A stretch of DNA of 64,000 nt, taken from assembly GCF_019039215.1 (NCBI RefSeq), contig NZ_JAHNZZ010000001.1:1154006-1218005 (forward strand). Direction: 5' to 3'. Source of the DNA: Bacillus sp. FJAT-29790. Its GTDB lineage: Bacteria > Bacillota > Bacilli > Bacillales > Cytobacillaceae. A program made the translations under genes and the position numbers. The notes beneath the pieces were generated by a model. It was given only the letters and a program-made list of their open reading frames with translations. It did no database searches and had not been told where the DNA came from. Below, piece by piece: positions 34,622 through 43,443 of this stretch; the first letter of the stretch is position 1; the number at the start of each line of letters is the position of its first letter.

Positions 34622-36166
34622 TTGGAATTTGATGTTTTTTCAGCACTTATATTCGTTGGTGTCATTGGAATTACACTGTACATCACTTACTGGGCATCGA
34701 AACGGACATCGACAGCGAGTGAATTCTACACAGCCGGTGGATCTTTGACTGGATGGCAGAACGGGCTAGCGATTGCAGGTGATTACTTATCTGCTGCATC
34801 GTTCCTTGGGATTGCGGGAGCCATATCGTTAAATGGATTTGATGGTTTTTACTACAGCATAGGCTGGCTTACGGCATACTTAGTCGTTTTGTTTCTTATC
34901 GCAGAGCCTTTACGAAATTTAGGGAAATATACGATGGCGGATATGATCGGTTCGCGTTTTTCTGCGACAAAAGTCCGTGGTGCTGCAGCTTTAAATACGA
35001 TTACGATAGTTATTTTTTATATGATTGCCCAACTTGTTGGGGCTGGTGCACTTATAAAGTTACTTCTTGGTATCGACTATTGGATTTCGGTACTAATCGT
35101 CGGGGTGATGATGTCGATTTACGTACTGTTCGGTGGAATGGCTGCTACGAGCTGGGTACAAATTGTTAAAGCGGCTCTTCTTATGGCTGGAACCATTATT
35201 ATTTCTTTCCTTGTTCTTCTGAAATTTAATTTCAATATGCTTGACATGTTTGCCCAAATGTCGACAGCAACTGCTCACGGAGAGAGTTATTTACATTCAG
35301 GTGTTGTTTATAAAAATCCGTTCGATCTTATATCCGTTCTTATTGCACTAATATTGGGTACTGCTGGCTTACCGCATATCTTAATGCGTTTCTTTACCGT
35401 AAAAGATGCGAAAACTGCTCGTTCTTCCGTTATTTACGCTATTTGGATTATTGGAATTTTTTATGTTATGACGATCTTCCTTGGTTTCGGGGCGGCTAAA
35501 TTCGTTGGAGCTGATGCAATTATCGCTGAAAACGCAGCTGGAAATATGGCGGCACCAATGCTTGCAGGAGTTCTTGGCGGTAACTTACTTGAATCGTTTG
35601 TCGCAGCTGTTGCGTTTGCAACCATTCTTGCGGTTGTTGCAGGGCTTGTATTGTCAGGAGCTTCAGCAATTGCACACGATCTATACGGACAAATTATTAA
35701 AAAAGGAAAGGTGACAGAAAAGCAGCAAGTAAACGCTGCACGTTGGGCAGCTCTCGGCGTGTCTGTTTTCTCTATCCTTCTTGCACTTGGTTCAGAAAAA
35801 CTAAATGTAGCGTTTCTCGTTTCACTTGCATTCTGTGTCGCTGCATCTGCGAATGTACCGACGATTCTTTTTACAATCTATTGGAAGCGCTTTAATACGA
35901 CAGGTGCAGTTGCTTCAATGCTGACGGGTTTGATCGTCGCAGTCGTCCTTGTTGCTGTAAGCCCGAACGTTATTAATCCTGTTGAAGGAAAAGCGTTTTT
36001 CGTTGGCAATCCGTTATTCCCATTCGCAAATCCTGCCCTAATTTCTGTTCCAGCAGGATTCTTGGCAGCGATTGTTGGTACCCTGCTTTCATCGAAAAAA
36101 CAGGATGAGAAGAAATTCGAAGAGGTGCACTTCCAAGCGCAGACAGGTTATAGAAAACTCGGTTAA
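34622..36166 (+). CDS. Sodium:solute symporter, ActP/YwcA type (probable acetate or short organic acid permease)
   Basis: The 514-residue protein begins at TTG 34622 behind AAAAGGGGG. About 13 membrane segments are visible. SSS-family signatures include SEFYTAGGSLTGWQNGLAIAG, DYLSAASFLGIAG, YTMADMIGSRFS, GTAGLPHILMRFFTV (sodium-site region) and VASANVPTILFTIYWKRFN-like sequence near the C-terminus. Coupling to a DUF485 protein is the hallmark of ActP-type monocarboxylate uptake. The substrate is inferred, not shown. Confidence 0.9.
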   Translation: MEFDVFSALIFVGVIGITLYITYWASKRTSTASEFYTAGGSLTGWQNGLAIAGDYLSAASFLGIAGAISLNGFDGFYYSIGWLTAYLVVLFLIAEPLRNLGKYTMADMIGSRFSATKVRGAAALNTITIVIFYMIAQLVGAGALIKLLLGIDYWISVLIVGVMMSIYVLFGGMAATSWVQIVKAALLMAGTIIISFLVLLKFNFNMLDMFAQMSTATAHGESYLHSGVVYKNPFDLISVLIALILGTAGLPHILMRFFTVKDAKTARSSVIYAIWIIGIFYVMTIFLGFGAAKFVGADAIIAENAAGNMAAPMLAGVLGGNLLESFVAAVAFATILAVVAGLVLSGASAIAHDLYGQIIKKGKVTEKQQVNAARWAALGVSVFSILLALGSEKLNVAFLVSLAFCVAASANVPTILFTIYWKRFNTTGAVASMLTGLIVAVVLVAVSPNVINPVEGKAFFVGNPLFPFANPALISVPAGFLAAIVGTLLSSKKQDEKKFEEVHFQAQTGYRKLG

Positions 36167-36238
36167 TTTCCGATTAGGAAACCGTATAGATGATGGGAAG
36201 GTAGCTCTTTTACTTTTCAATAAAATCTTTTAATCCGT

Positions 36239-36272
36239 ATCCCCCGTCTTCTTAGTGAACGGGGGATTTTTA
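36239..36272 (+). terminator. Terminator after the symporter gene
   Basis: ATCCCCCGTC / AACGGGGGAT stem followed by TTTTTAAA. Confidence 0.92.
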
Positions 36273-36282
36273 AAATAATTGA

Positions 36283-36571
36283 AGGCTGCTTTCGTAAAGT
36301 TTGTTGCTTTTATAATGTTATTTTTATTTAATAATCTGAGTTGATTGGGCGTAGGGCACTTGACTCCTCGAAAATGCTATCGCATTTCCTTCGTGTGTGG
36401 GCCAATTCAAGGATGTAAATTCAGTGTCCTGCGGGAATAGACGGAAGGGAGACCCCGCAGGCAGTTACGCCGAGGAGGCTCCTGTCCCTCCCCGCGGAAT
36501 GCAAGTGCCTGCAGCGGAAAGCAACGGGTAAACTAAGAAGGCTAAAACAACAATATATGCGAAAACAGCCT
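36283..36571. mobile_element. MITE-like structured element, family B, copy 3
   Basis: Terminal inverted repeats are clearest here: left AGGCTGCTTTCGTAAAG, TTTGTTGCTTTTA and right TAAAACAACAATATATGCG, AAAACAGCCT. The core has TTGATTGGGCGTAGGGCACT, the hairpin GAAAATGC-TATC-GCATTTCC, GACCCCGCAGGCAG, GCCGAGGAGGCTCCTG and AAGTGCCTGCAGCGGAAAGC. It sits between the symporter terminator and the next gene's start, so it may be part of that gene's leader. Confidence 0.85.
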
Positions 36572-36595
36572 AAAAAAATAATGGAGATAAGATAG

Positions 36596-38512
36596 ATGAA
36601 CGTTCATGAAGAGAAAGAACGATTAAAGTTGGTACACAATCAGCCTCTTTTTAAAGGAATTCCAGATGAAACATTTGCACTGCTGATGGAAGACTGCAGA
36701 CTGAAGTATTATCGAAAATCCGAAAAAATACTTCACTCAACCCCCCCTTTTGAAGGACTCCTTCTTATTTTGACAGGTATGGCCGAAGTTTACGTCGAAG
36801 ACGAAAACAATAACTGTGAAGTTCTTGAAGTGCTTCAAGAAGGAGAATTCTTTGGTTTTTACACCCTTGCTCATTTTTTAGGAGAGGTTGAAGATTCTAT
36901 TGATCACCACAAATTCGAAATCGAAGCCGCGGAAAATTCATACTGCCTCCATATCCCTTATTCGGTCGTTCAAGTCAGATGGGAAGATGAATTTGTTCGT
37001 AATTTTATATTAAAGAAGGTGGCGGTCCGCCTCCGGGATACATACTCATCACTAGCGGAACAACTGAAATTTACTGGTGAATGGGGAGAAAGTGAGCCAT
37101 TCGTCCGCCGTGTGCAAGATTTAATGCAATCACCAGCTATCACTGTTAATGAAGAGGAAACAGTTCAAAATATTGCGGAGAAGATGGTCGATTATTCGAT
37201 CAGCTCCGTCCTAGTTATTGATGGAAATGAGCATCTCACAGGGATCATTACCGAGAAAGATATCGTTCAACGTGTTGTGGCGAAGGCCTTTAGCGGCTCT
37301 CTAAAAGCGAAAGATATTATGACGAGTAGGTTGTACACCGTTTCCCGACACGATTATTATTTCGAGGTACTTTCAGCATTTTATATGAATGGAGTAAAAC
37401 ACTTACCTGTCGTTGAGGGAGAAAAAGCAGTCGGTATTGTAACACTTTCTAATTTGTTAACAAAAAGAAATCGAGGATCAATGGGAATAATCAAGACGAT
37501 TGAAGAATCTTCGTTCGAAAACTTACCAAAGGTGAAATATGCTATCTACGATGTTTTATCTAATTTAATACACGATGAAATCTCTACCATACAAACACTT
37601 GAAATGATTACAAAGCTATACGATCGGCTTGCGCGCCACTGTGTAAAATTGGCTGTCGATTCGTTAGAAAGACAAGGGAAAGGGATCCCGCCTGTTTCTT
37701 TTTCCTGGTATCAAATGGGCAGCAGCGGGCGTGGCGAGCAGTTCATGCTAACAGATCAGGATCATTTCCTTGTCTACGCTGACCCAGAGAAAGAAAATGA
37801 AGCATTTGTAGATAAATACTTTTCCTTGCTCGGGCAAGAAATTGTTAATCATCTTCAACAAGCTGGTTATTCCTTATGTAAAGGTCGGATGATGTCAAGC
37901 GAAGAGGAATGGCGAGGTTCCGTAACTAAATGGCAGCAGCGCATTCGCCAGTGGGCATTAAAGCCAACTGACGATCATATACTCTTAGGATACAATTTTT
38001 TATCCTTTCGTTTTTTATATGGAGATCCCTCATTGGATGGGCTATTTACAAATATGGTGCAGTACCAAATGAAAAGCTCTCAAACCTTTGTTTATTACAT
38101 GGCCCAGCAGGAGCGAGAAAAACTTGTTCCGCAGTTTGAACATCCCTTTCAGATTTTGTTTAAAGGGAAGCGGCAGATGATTGATATAAAAAAACATGCT
38201 TTGTTTCCACTCCATCATTGCCTGCAGGTGTTAGGTGTCCATAACGGCATTATTGAAGGAACACCGGTGCTGCTATTGAATGAGCTAGTAAAGAGAGGTG
38301 CGCTTTCAGATGGGTTTGCGGATGATTTACGCCATGCATATGAAGTGGCACTTAGAACACGCATTCAAATGTCATGGAAAAAGCATCTACGCCATGAAGA
38401 AATTACGACAGAAATAAAATTCGCACTCATTCGCAGCTGGGAAAAAGATGAATTAATTACGATGTTAAAAACAGTCCGGTCTTTGCAATTTCACCTTTTA
38501 TCAAAATTGTAA
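36596..38512 (+). CDS. Cyclic-nucleotide-binding-like/CBS/DUF294 nucleotidyltransferase-like protein
   Basis: This 638-residue cytoplasmic protein has three parts. Residues about 15-145 form a CRP-like cNMP-binding domain (LFKGIPDETFALL, GEFFGFYTL). About 175-300 hold a CBS pair (MQSPAITVNEEETVQNIAEK, LTGIITEKDIVQRVVAK, DIMTSRLYTV, KAVGIVTLSNLL). The rest is a DUF294-type nucleotidyltransferase with GSSGRGEQFMLTDQDHFLVY, carrying the GS...D-x-D-like signature, and a C-terminal helical domain. Such proteins often sit beside ActP-like symporters and DnaQ-like exonucleases, as here. A signalling or protein-modifying role is likely but unproven. Confidence 0.88.
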   Translation: MNVHEEKERLKLVHNQPLFKGIPDETFALLMEDCRLKYYRKSEKILHSTPPFEGLLLILTGMAEVYVEDENNNCEVLEVLQEGEFFGFYTLAHFLGEVEDSIDHHKFEIEAAENSYCLHIPYSVVQVRWEDEFVRNFILKKVAVRLRDTYSSLAEQLKFTGEWGESEPFVRRVQDLMQSPAITVNEEETVQNIAEKMVDYSISSVLVIDGNEHLTGIITEKDIVQRVVAKAFSGSLKAKDIMTSRLYTVSRHDYYFEVLSAFYMNGVKHLPVVEGEKAVGIVTLSNLLTKRNRGSMGIIKTIEESSFENLPKVKYAIYDVLSNLIHDEISTIQTLEMITKLYDRLARHCVKLAVDSLERQGKGIPPVSFSWYQMGSSGRGEQFMLTDQDHFLVYADPEKENEAFVDKYFSLLGQEIVNHLQQAGYSLCKGRMMSSEEEWRGSVTKWQQRIRQWALKPTDDHILLGYNFLSFRFLYGDPSLDGLFTNMVQYQMKSSQTFVYYMAQQEREKLVPQFEHPFQILFKGKRQMIDIKKHALFPLHHCLQVLGVHNGIIEGTPVLLLNELVKRGALSDGFADDLRHAYEVALRTRIQMSWKKHLRHEEITTEIKFALIRSWEKDELITMLKTVRSLQFHLLSKL

Positions 38513-38640
38513 AAATATCTTCAGGTTAAAACAATGCAGCTTTTGGACACTTCACAACAAAAGCTAGATTATACGATCGGGTCTTTCTTAAATGGTTCCT
38601 TTGCGGAATGCAGTAAAGAAGAAACAAAGGGGGATGGAAT

Positions 38641-39300
38641 TTGTTTTGGATGAAAAAGCGATTAAATTACCGTTTAGGTGAATCTCTACAGCTAGACACG
38701 CCGGTTCGCGATTTGTCATTTACGGTATTTGATACAGAAACGACTGGCTTTGCGATTGGTGCAAATGATCGGGTTATCGAAATTGGCGGCGTTCTTGTTG
38801 AAAAGATGGAAGTGACAGATAAGACTTTTCAATCATTTATCAATCCGCATCGTGTTATTCCGGCCCATATTACAGAATTAACATCCATCGAACAGAAGCA
38901 CCTGGAAGAAGCTCCATCTGCTCTTGAGGCGATAGATCAATTCTTTCAATTTATGGTGAATCATCAAAGTACAGGATGGGTAGGGCATTATCTTAGCTTT
39001 GACGCAATGGTCATCAAAAAAGAATTACAGCGGGAAAAATTTAAATTTAATGAACCGATGTCCTTTGATACACTTGACTTCATCAACTATTTATATCCAA
39101 CATGGGATATGCACGATCTTGAGGAATATGCCCATTTGTTTAATACAAAAGTGTTTACACGCCACAGAGCACTTAAAGATGCATTGACAACAGCCCACGT
39201 GTTCGTTGAACTACTAAGGCGTCTTGAGGAAAAAGGGATCACAAGACTCGGTGACTTACTGCGCCTATCTGGGGGAAAAAATAATTACTATGCATTGTAG
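38641..39300 (+). CDS. DEDDh 3'-5' exonuclease (DnaQ/PolC-epsilon-like)
   Basis: The start is TTG 38641 behind AAAGGGGGATGGAAT; ATG 38650 is an alternative. The 219-residue protein has Exo I FTVFDTETTGFAIGANDRVI with the catalytic D-x-E, Exo II GHYLSFDAMVIKKEL, and Exo III HRALKDALTTAHVFVELL with the H and final D of the DEDDh class. It probably trims DNA or RNA 3' ends in repair or proofreading. It is the third gene in the symporter/cNMP-CBS neighbourhood, an association seen in other genomes. Confidence 0.9.
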   Translation: MFWMKKRLNYRLGESLQLDTPVRDLSFTVFDTETTGFAIGANDRVIEIGGVLVEKMEVTDKTFQSFINPHRVIPAHITELTSIEQKHLEEAPSALEAIDQFFQFMVNHQSTGWVGHYLSFDAMVIKKELQREKFKFNEPMSFDTLDFINYLYPTWDMHDLEEYAHLFNTKVFTRHRALKDALTTAHVFVELLRRLEEKGITRLGDLLRLSGGKNNYYAL

Positions 39301-39340
39301 TCTAGAAAATAACAAATCGAGTTTGAATGGTTTGCATCAC

Positions 39341-39369
39341 TTGACATTCTATTACATCTCCGTCATAAT
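39341..39369 (+). promoter_or_regulatory. Sigma-A-type promoter of the proBA T-box leader
   Basis: TTGACA (39341-39346) and CATAAT (39364-39369) with a 17-base spacer. Confidence 0.85.
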
Positions 39370-39377
39370 ATTAAAAA

Positions 39378-39618
39378 AACATTGAACGTTTACGGAGAAC
39401 TAGTATGTGGACCTTTATGTGCCAGAGAGCGAGATTTATAAGCTGGAAGATTTCGCCACAGATAAGCCGCAGAACCTGTCTCCCTAGTCCTATGCTAAAT
39501 CATAGGCGCATACCTGGCGTTAATAGGCAGAGTGGGATGTATTCATACATCCAATCAAGGTGGTACCACGGAAGCAGAGCCCTTTCGTCCTTATTTATAG
39601 GACGAATTGGGCTTTTTT
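39378..39618 (+). ncRNA. T-box riboswitch, proline specific, with terminator
   Basis: Stem I starts near 39378 and holds AGTA (S-turn side), CCAGAGAGCGAGATTTATAA in part, and GCTGGAAGATTTCGCC. A candidate specifier is CCT within AGAACCTGTC (about 39469-39478), read as a proline codon. The T-box antiterminator sequence AAGGTGGTACCACGGAAGC lies at about 39557-39575. The terminator is GCCCTTTCGTCC / GGACGAATTGGGC followed by TTTTTTT (about 39578-39618). Uncharged tRNA-Pro would favour read-through into proBA. The motif itself is unmistakable; the exact specifier is my reading. Confidence 0.93.
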
Positions 39619-39634
39619 TATTGATATTATTAAT

Positions 39635-39920
39635 TGGCTGTTTTCGTAAACTTTGTTATTTTAAAAGTATGATTTAATATAACAATCTGAGTTGATTGGA
39701 GCGGAGGGCACTTGACTCCTCGAAAATGCTATCGCATTTCCTTCGTGCGTGGGCAGATTCGAGGATGTAAATTCAGTGTCCAGTGGGAAAAAGAGGGAGC
39801 GGGAGACCCCACAGGCGGTTACGCCTAGGAGGCTCCCGTCCCTCCCCGCGGAAAGCAAGTGCCCGCAGCGGAAATCAACGGACAAAATTTCAAAGCAATG
39901 AAAATAATTGATTAGATCAA
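39635..39920. mobile_element. MITE-like structured element, family B, copy 4 (inside the proBA leader)
   Basis: The left end GGCTGTTTTCGTAAACTTTG is well kept; the right end is eroded (AATCAACGGACAAAATTTC and no clear CGAAAACAGCC). The core contains TTGATTGGAGCGGAGGGCAC, hairpin GAAAATGC-TATC-GCATTTCC, GACCCCACAGGCGG, GAGGCTCCCG and AAGTGCCCGCAGCGGAAATC. It lies between the T-box terminator and the proB ribosome site, so it is transcribed with proBA. Confidence 0.82.
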
Positions 39921-39940
39921 ATAAATAGGAGTTATCGCAA

Positions 39941-41035
39941 ATGGAAAAAAAACGAGTGGTTGTGAAAATTGGCAGCAGTTCTTTAACGAATGAAAGGGGA
40001 GAAATTGATCAAGCAAAGTTTTCTGATCATATCAATGCTGTTGCGGCTCTTCGGAAAGCCGGCCATGAAGTATTATTAGTATCTTCCGGGGCTGTAGCGG
40101 CAGGCTTTGCACGACTAGGTTATCCATCTAGGCCAATTACGCTAAAAGGAAAACAAGCTGCGGCAGCTGTTGGTCAAAGTCTTCTTATACAATCTTATAT
40201 CGGAAAATTCAGTGAACATAGCATTGTGCCTGCACAAATTCTTTTGACGCGGAGCGACTTTTCAAATCGCGACCGGTACAAAAATGCTTATGCAACACTA
40301 ATGGAACTTTTAGAAAGAAGGATTTTACCGATTATTAACGAGAATGATACCGTTTCTGTAGAGGAATTAACATTTGGAGACAACGACATGCTTTCAGCCC
40401 TTGTTAGTGGACTTATTCACGCGGACCAACTAATCATTTTGACAGATATTAATGGACTTTATGATTCTGATCCACGTTTCAATTCACATGCCAAAAGAAT
40501 GGATTTTCTTGAAACTGTTTCAGATGAAATGTTAGCTGCTGCAGAAGGATCCGGTTCAAAGGTAGGAACAGGTGGAATGAAGTCGAAACTAATAGCTGCA
40601 AAAACAGCAAGTTCCCTTGGTGTACCTGTTTTTATCGGACAGGGAAAAGGAACTCGAAAGTTAATTGAAATCTTAGAAGGAAATGGGGATGGTACATACA
40701 TCAGTAATAATGATCTAGGTTCACTAAATACAAGCCGACAATGGATCGCACTCCATTCAGAAGTTGCAGGGGAAATTTACATTGATCAAGGGGCAGAGGA
40801 GGCAATCCTCTATAACGGAAAAAGCTTGCTCCCACCTGGGGTTTTTAAAGTGAAAGGAAGCTTTGACAAGGGCGATGTTGTAGAAGTATTTGGACGAAAC
40901 GGCTTGTTAGGGAGAGGGGAAGTCACCTATTCCTCAGAAGATTTGATAAAAGTAATTGGGAAACGTTCTGATAGAAGAGAACCCATTATGTCAAATATTG
41001 AAGTTATTCATCGTGACAGATGGGTAAAAGTATAA
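39941..41035 (+). CDS. proB: Glutamate 5-kinase
   Basis: The 364-residue protein has an amino-acid kinase domain (VVVKIGSSSLTNERG, LVSSGAVAAGF, INENDTVSVEELTFGDND, GTGGMKSKLIAA) and a C-terminal PUA domain (about 275-360) with LPPGVFKVKGSFDKGDVVEV. It makes glutamyl-5-phosphate, the first step of proline synthesis. ATG 39941 is preceded by TAGGAGTTATCGCA. Transcription is controlled by the tRNA-Pro T-box upstream, so this is the anabolic proBA pair. Confidence 0.97.
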   Translation: MEKKRVVVKIGSSSLTNERGEIDQAKFSDHINAVAALRKAGHEVLLVSSGAVAAGFARLGYPSRPITLKGKQAAAAVGQSLLIQSYIGKFSEHSIVPAQILLTRSDFSNRDRYKNAYATLMELLERRILPIINENDTVSVEELTFGDNDMLSALVSGLIHADQLIILTDINGLYDSDPRFNSHAKRMDFLETVSDEMLAAAEGSGSKVGTGGMKSKLIAAKTASSLGVPVFIGQGKGTRKLIEILEGNGDGTYISNNDLGSLNTSRQWIALHSEVAGEIYIDQGAEEAILYNGKSLLPPGVFKVKGSFDKGDVVEVFGRNGLLGRGEVTYSSEDLIKVIGKRSDRREPIMSNIEVIHRDRWVKV

Positions 41036-41053
41036 ATTTTGGAGGGATCCGCA

Positions 41054-42301
41054 ATGAGTGAAGTAAAGACAAAAGGACATGCAGCTAAATTAGCAAGCTA
41101 TTCATTAATTGGTATTACAACTGAGGAAAAAAACGAGGCATTGGAACTGATCGCTAACCAGCTTGTAGAAGATCAAAATACAATTCTTGCAGAAAATGAA
41201 AAGGATCTCCATGAAGGAAAACAAAACGGGCTTGCTGATGCGATCCTTGATCGGATCATGCTAAATGAAAAGCGTATTCATGATATGGCTCATGGAATCA
41301 GGCTTTTAATTGAACTAAAAGATCCAATTGGAGAAACACTAGAAACAATCCAAAAAGAAAACGGATTATTGATTAAAAAAACTCGCGTCCCACTTGGCGT
41401 CATTGGGATGATCTATGAAGCAAGACCGAATGTCACGATCGATGCGGCAACCTTATCCTTAAAAACGGGGAATGCGGTCATATTAAGGGGGAGCTCATCC
41501 GCCAAATTCTCGAACATGGCTCTTATTCAATCGATCCATCGAGCGCTTGAAAAAAGTGTCATCCCAACTGATGCGGTCCAGCTCCTTGAAGATACGAGCA
41601 GAGAGACTGCGAAGGAGCTTTTTCATCTGAATGAATATTTAGATGTCTTAATTCCTCGCGGTGGTAAAAACCTAATTGAAACAGTTGTGCGGGAATCTAC
41701 TGTTCCAGTTTTAGAAACAGGAGCAGGGAACTGCCATATTTTTATAGATGAAACAGCAAAACAAGAAATGGCCGAACAAATCGTGTTAAATGCTAAAATT
41801 CAGCGTCCATCTGTCTGTAATGCTATTGAAACGATTCTAATCCATGAAACATGGTTTGAACAATCTGGGGAACGGTTACTTGTAGCACTGCAACAAAATG
41901 GTGTTGAAATTTATGGAGATGAAAAAGTCACAAGCGTATTTAAGGCGGCAAAACAAGCAACTGAAGACGATTGGTTAACAGAATATCTAGCTTTATCTGT
42001 AGGCATTAAAGTAGTGAAAAACCTTGATGATGCGATCGATCATATAAACAAGTACGGTACGAAGCACTCTGAAGCGATTATCACCAATAACGATCTTCAT
42101 GCTGCTGCCTTTTTAACTAAAGTTGATGCAGCAGCTGTTTATCATAACGCATCGACCCGTTTCACGGACGGTTTTGAGTTTGGATATGGGGCAGAAATTG
42201 GAATCAGTACGCAAAAGCTTCACGCAAGAGGTCCAATGGGATTAGAAGCACTCACTTCAAGCAAATTTTTCATATTTGGAAATGGACAGATTCGAGAGTA
42301 A
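41054..42301 (+). CDS. proA: Glutamate-5-semialdehyde dehydrogenase
   Basis: I start at ATG 41054 ([16 protein letters not shown]) behind TTTTGGAGGGATCCGCA; a TTG five codons earlier lies in the ribosome site. The 415-residue enzyme has [20 protein letters not shown], the nucleophilic Cys in [15 protein letters not shown], and [20 protein letters not shown]. It reduces glutamyl phosphate to the semialdehyde. It lies 18 bases after proB. Confidence 0.97.
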   Translation: MSEVKTKGHAAKLASYSLIGITTEEKNEALELIANQLVEDQNTILAENEKDLHEGKQNGLADAILDRIMLNEKRIHDMAHGIRLLIELKDPIGETLETIQKENGLLIKKTRVPLGVIGMIYEARPNVTIDAATLSLKTGNAVILRGSSSAKFSNMALIQSIHRALEKSVIPTDAVQLLEDTSRETAKELFHLNEYLDVLIPRGGKNLIETVVRESTVPVLETGAGNCHIFIDETAKQEMAEQIVLNAKIQRPSVCNAIETILIHETWFEQSGERLLVALQQNGVEIYGDEKVTSVFKAAKQATEDDWLTEYLALSVGIKVVKNLDDAIDHINKYGTKHSEAIITNNDLHAAAFLTKVDAAAVYHNASTRFTDGFEFGYGAEIGISTQKLHARGPMGLEALTSSKFFIFGNGQIRE

Positions 42302-42404
42302 GAAGGTACTAGCCATTTAGATAGCTATTGCAAACAATTCAAAAAAGTAAATAGTATGGTAAACTAGTATTCAAACACTAAAACAAACAAAAGTGAGGCT
42401 CGAA

Positions 42405-43244
42405 ATGATAAAAGCCATTTTTTTCGACTTAGATGATACACTTCTTTGGGATCAAAAAAGTGTTAAGGAAGCCTTTACAGCTACGTGTAACATAGCTGGG
42501 GAACGATATGGGGTAGACCCTAATCAGTTTGAGGAAGCTGTTCGCGAAGCAGCTAGAAATCTATATTCCTCCTATGAAACTTACTCATTTACGCAAATGA
42601 TTGGGATTAATCCGTTTGAAGGATTATGGGGAAATTTTTTAGATGATGATGAAAATTTTAAAAAAATGAAAGAAATCGTTCCTACTTATCGAAGAGATTC
42701 GTGGACAATGGGGTTAAAGGCTATCGGTATAGATGACCCGGACTTTGGATCCGAGTTAGCTGAACGTTTCCCGCAGGAGCGCCGAAAAACACCGTTCGTG
42801 TACGAAGAAACGTTTCATGTATTAGATACGTTAAAAGAGAATTTCCAGCTTCTGCTTTTAACGAACGGTTCACCAGACTTACAAAATACGAAATTAACAA
42901 TAACACCAGAGCTTGTTCCATATTTTGACCATATTGTTATTTCTGGTGCTTTCGGAAAAGGGAAGCCAGATCCTGCTATCTTTGAACATGCATTATCCCT
43001 CATGTCCCTACAGAAAGATGAGGTTCTCATGGTCGGAGATAATTTAATGACAGATATCCTTGGCGCTAATCAAGCAGGAATAAAATCAGTATGGATAAAC
43101 CGTCATGAAAAAGTACGGAATGAGGTCGTTCCTACTTTTGAAATTCAGCATTTAGAAGGACTATATCAAATATTAGAGGAACTCAGTGAAAAAAGTTTGC
43201 GTAACAATATGATAGGCGTAGATGAAACAATGGACAAAAGATAA
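42405..43244 (+). CDS. HAD-superfamily hydrolase
   Basis: I start at ATG 42405 ([20 protein letters not shown]) behind AGTGAGGCTCG. The 279-residue protein has motif I DLDDT, motif II LLLTNGS, the lysine in [14 protein letters not shown], and motif [19 protein letters not shown], all of the DxD phosphatase type with an alpha-helical cap. The substrate could be a phosphorylated sugar or nucleotide; family members are promiscuous. It is unlinked to proBA by strand spacing (about 100 bases) and has its own terminator. Confidence 0.88.
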   Translation: MIKAIFFDLDDTLLWDQKSVKEAFTATCNIAGERYGVDPNQFEEAVREAARNLYSSYETYSFTQMIGINPFEGLWGNFLDDDENFKKMKEIVPTYRRDSWTMGLKAIGIDDPDFGSELAERFPQERRKTPFVYEETFHVLDTLKENFQLLLLTNGSPDLQNTKLTITPELVPYFDHIVISGAFGKGKPDPAIFEHALSLMSLQKDEVLMVGDNLMTDILGANQAGIKSVWINRHEKVRNEVVPTFEIQHLEGLYQILEELSEKSLRNNMIGVDETMDKR

Positions 43245-43305
43245 CCCCAAAAAACCAAAAATAAGGCGAAGGTACTCAATTAACATTTATAGCATATTTA
43301 TTGAC

Positions 43306-43337
43306 GGAGTTGATTTCGAGATCAGCTCCTTTTGTTT
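43306..43337 (+). terminator. Terminator after the HAD gene
   Basis: GGAGTTGAT / ATCAGCTCC stem with a 6-base loop, then TTTTGTTTTG. Confidence 0.85.
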
Positions 43338-43371
43338 TGTTAGGAATGTAGAGACGATAAATTGATAAATA

Positions 43372-43401
43372 TTGACAACAGCAGGTACAGAATTCTATAT
43401 T
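43372..43401 (+). promoter_or_regulatory. Sigma-A-type promoter of the ABC-2 exporter operon
   Basis: TTGACA (43372-43377) and TATATT (43396-43401) with an 18-base spacer, about 40 bases before the start codon. Confidence 0.75.
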
Positions 43402-43443
43402 TAACCATATGCGGTTGGTGATGAAAGATTTGGAGTGTGAGAG

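Noticed and set aside
2690-39920. CRISPR array
   Set aside because: The repeats seen (21-bp array, family A and B elements) lack the regular repeat-spacer structure with unique spacers and no cas genes are present.
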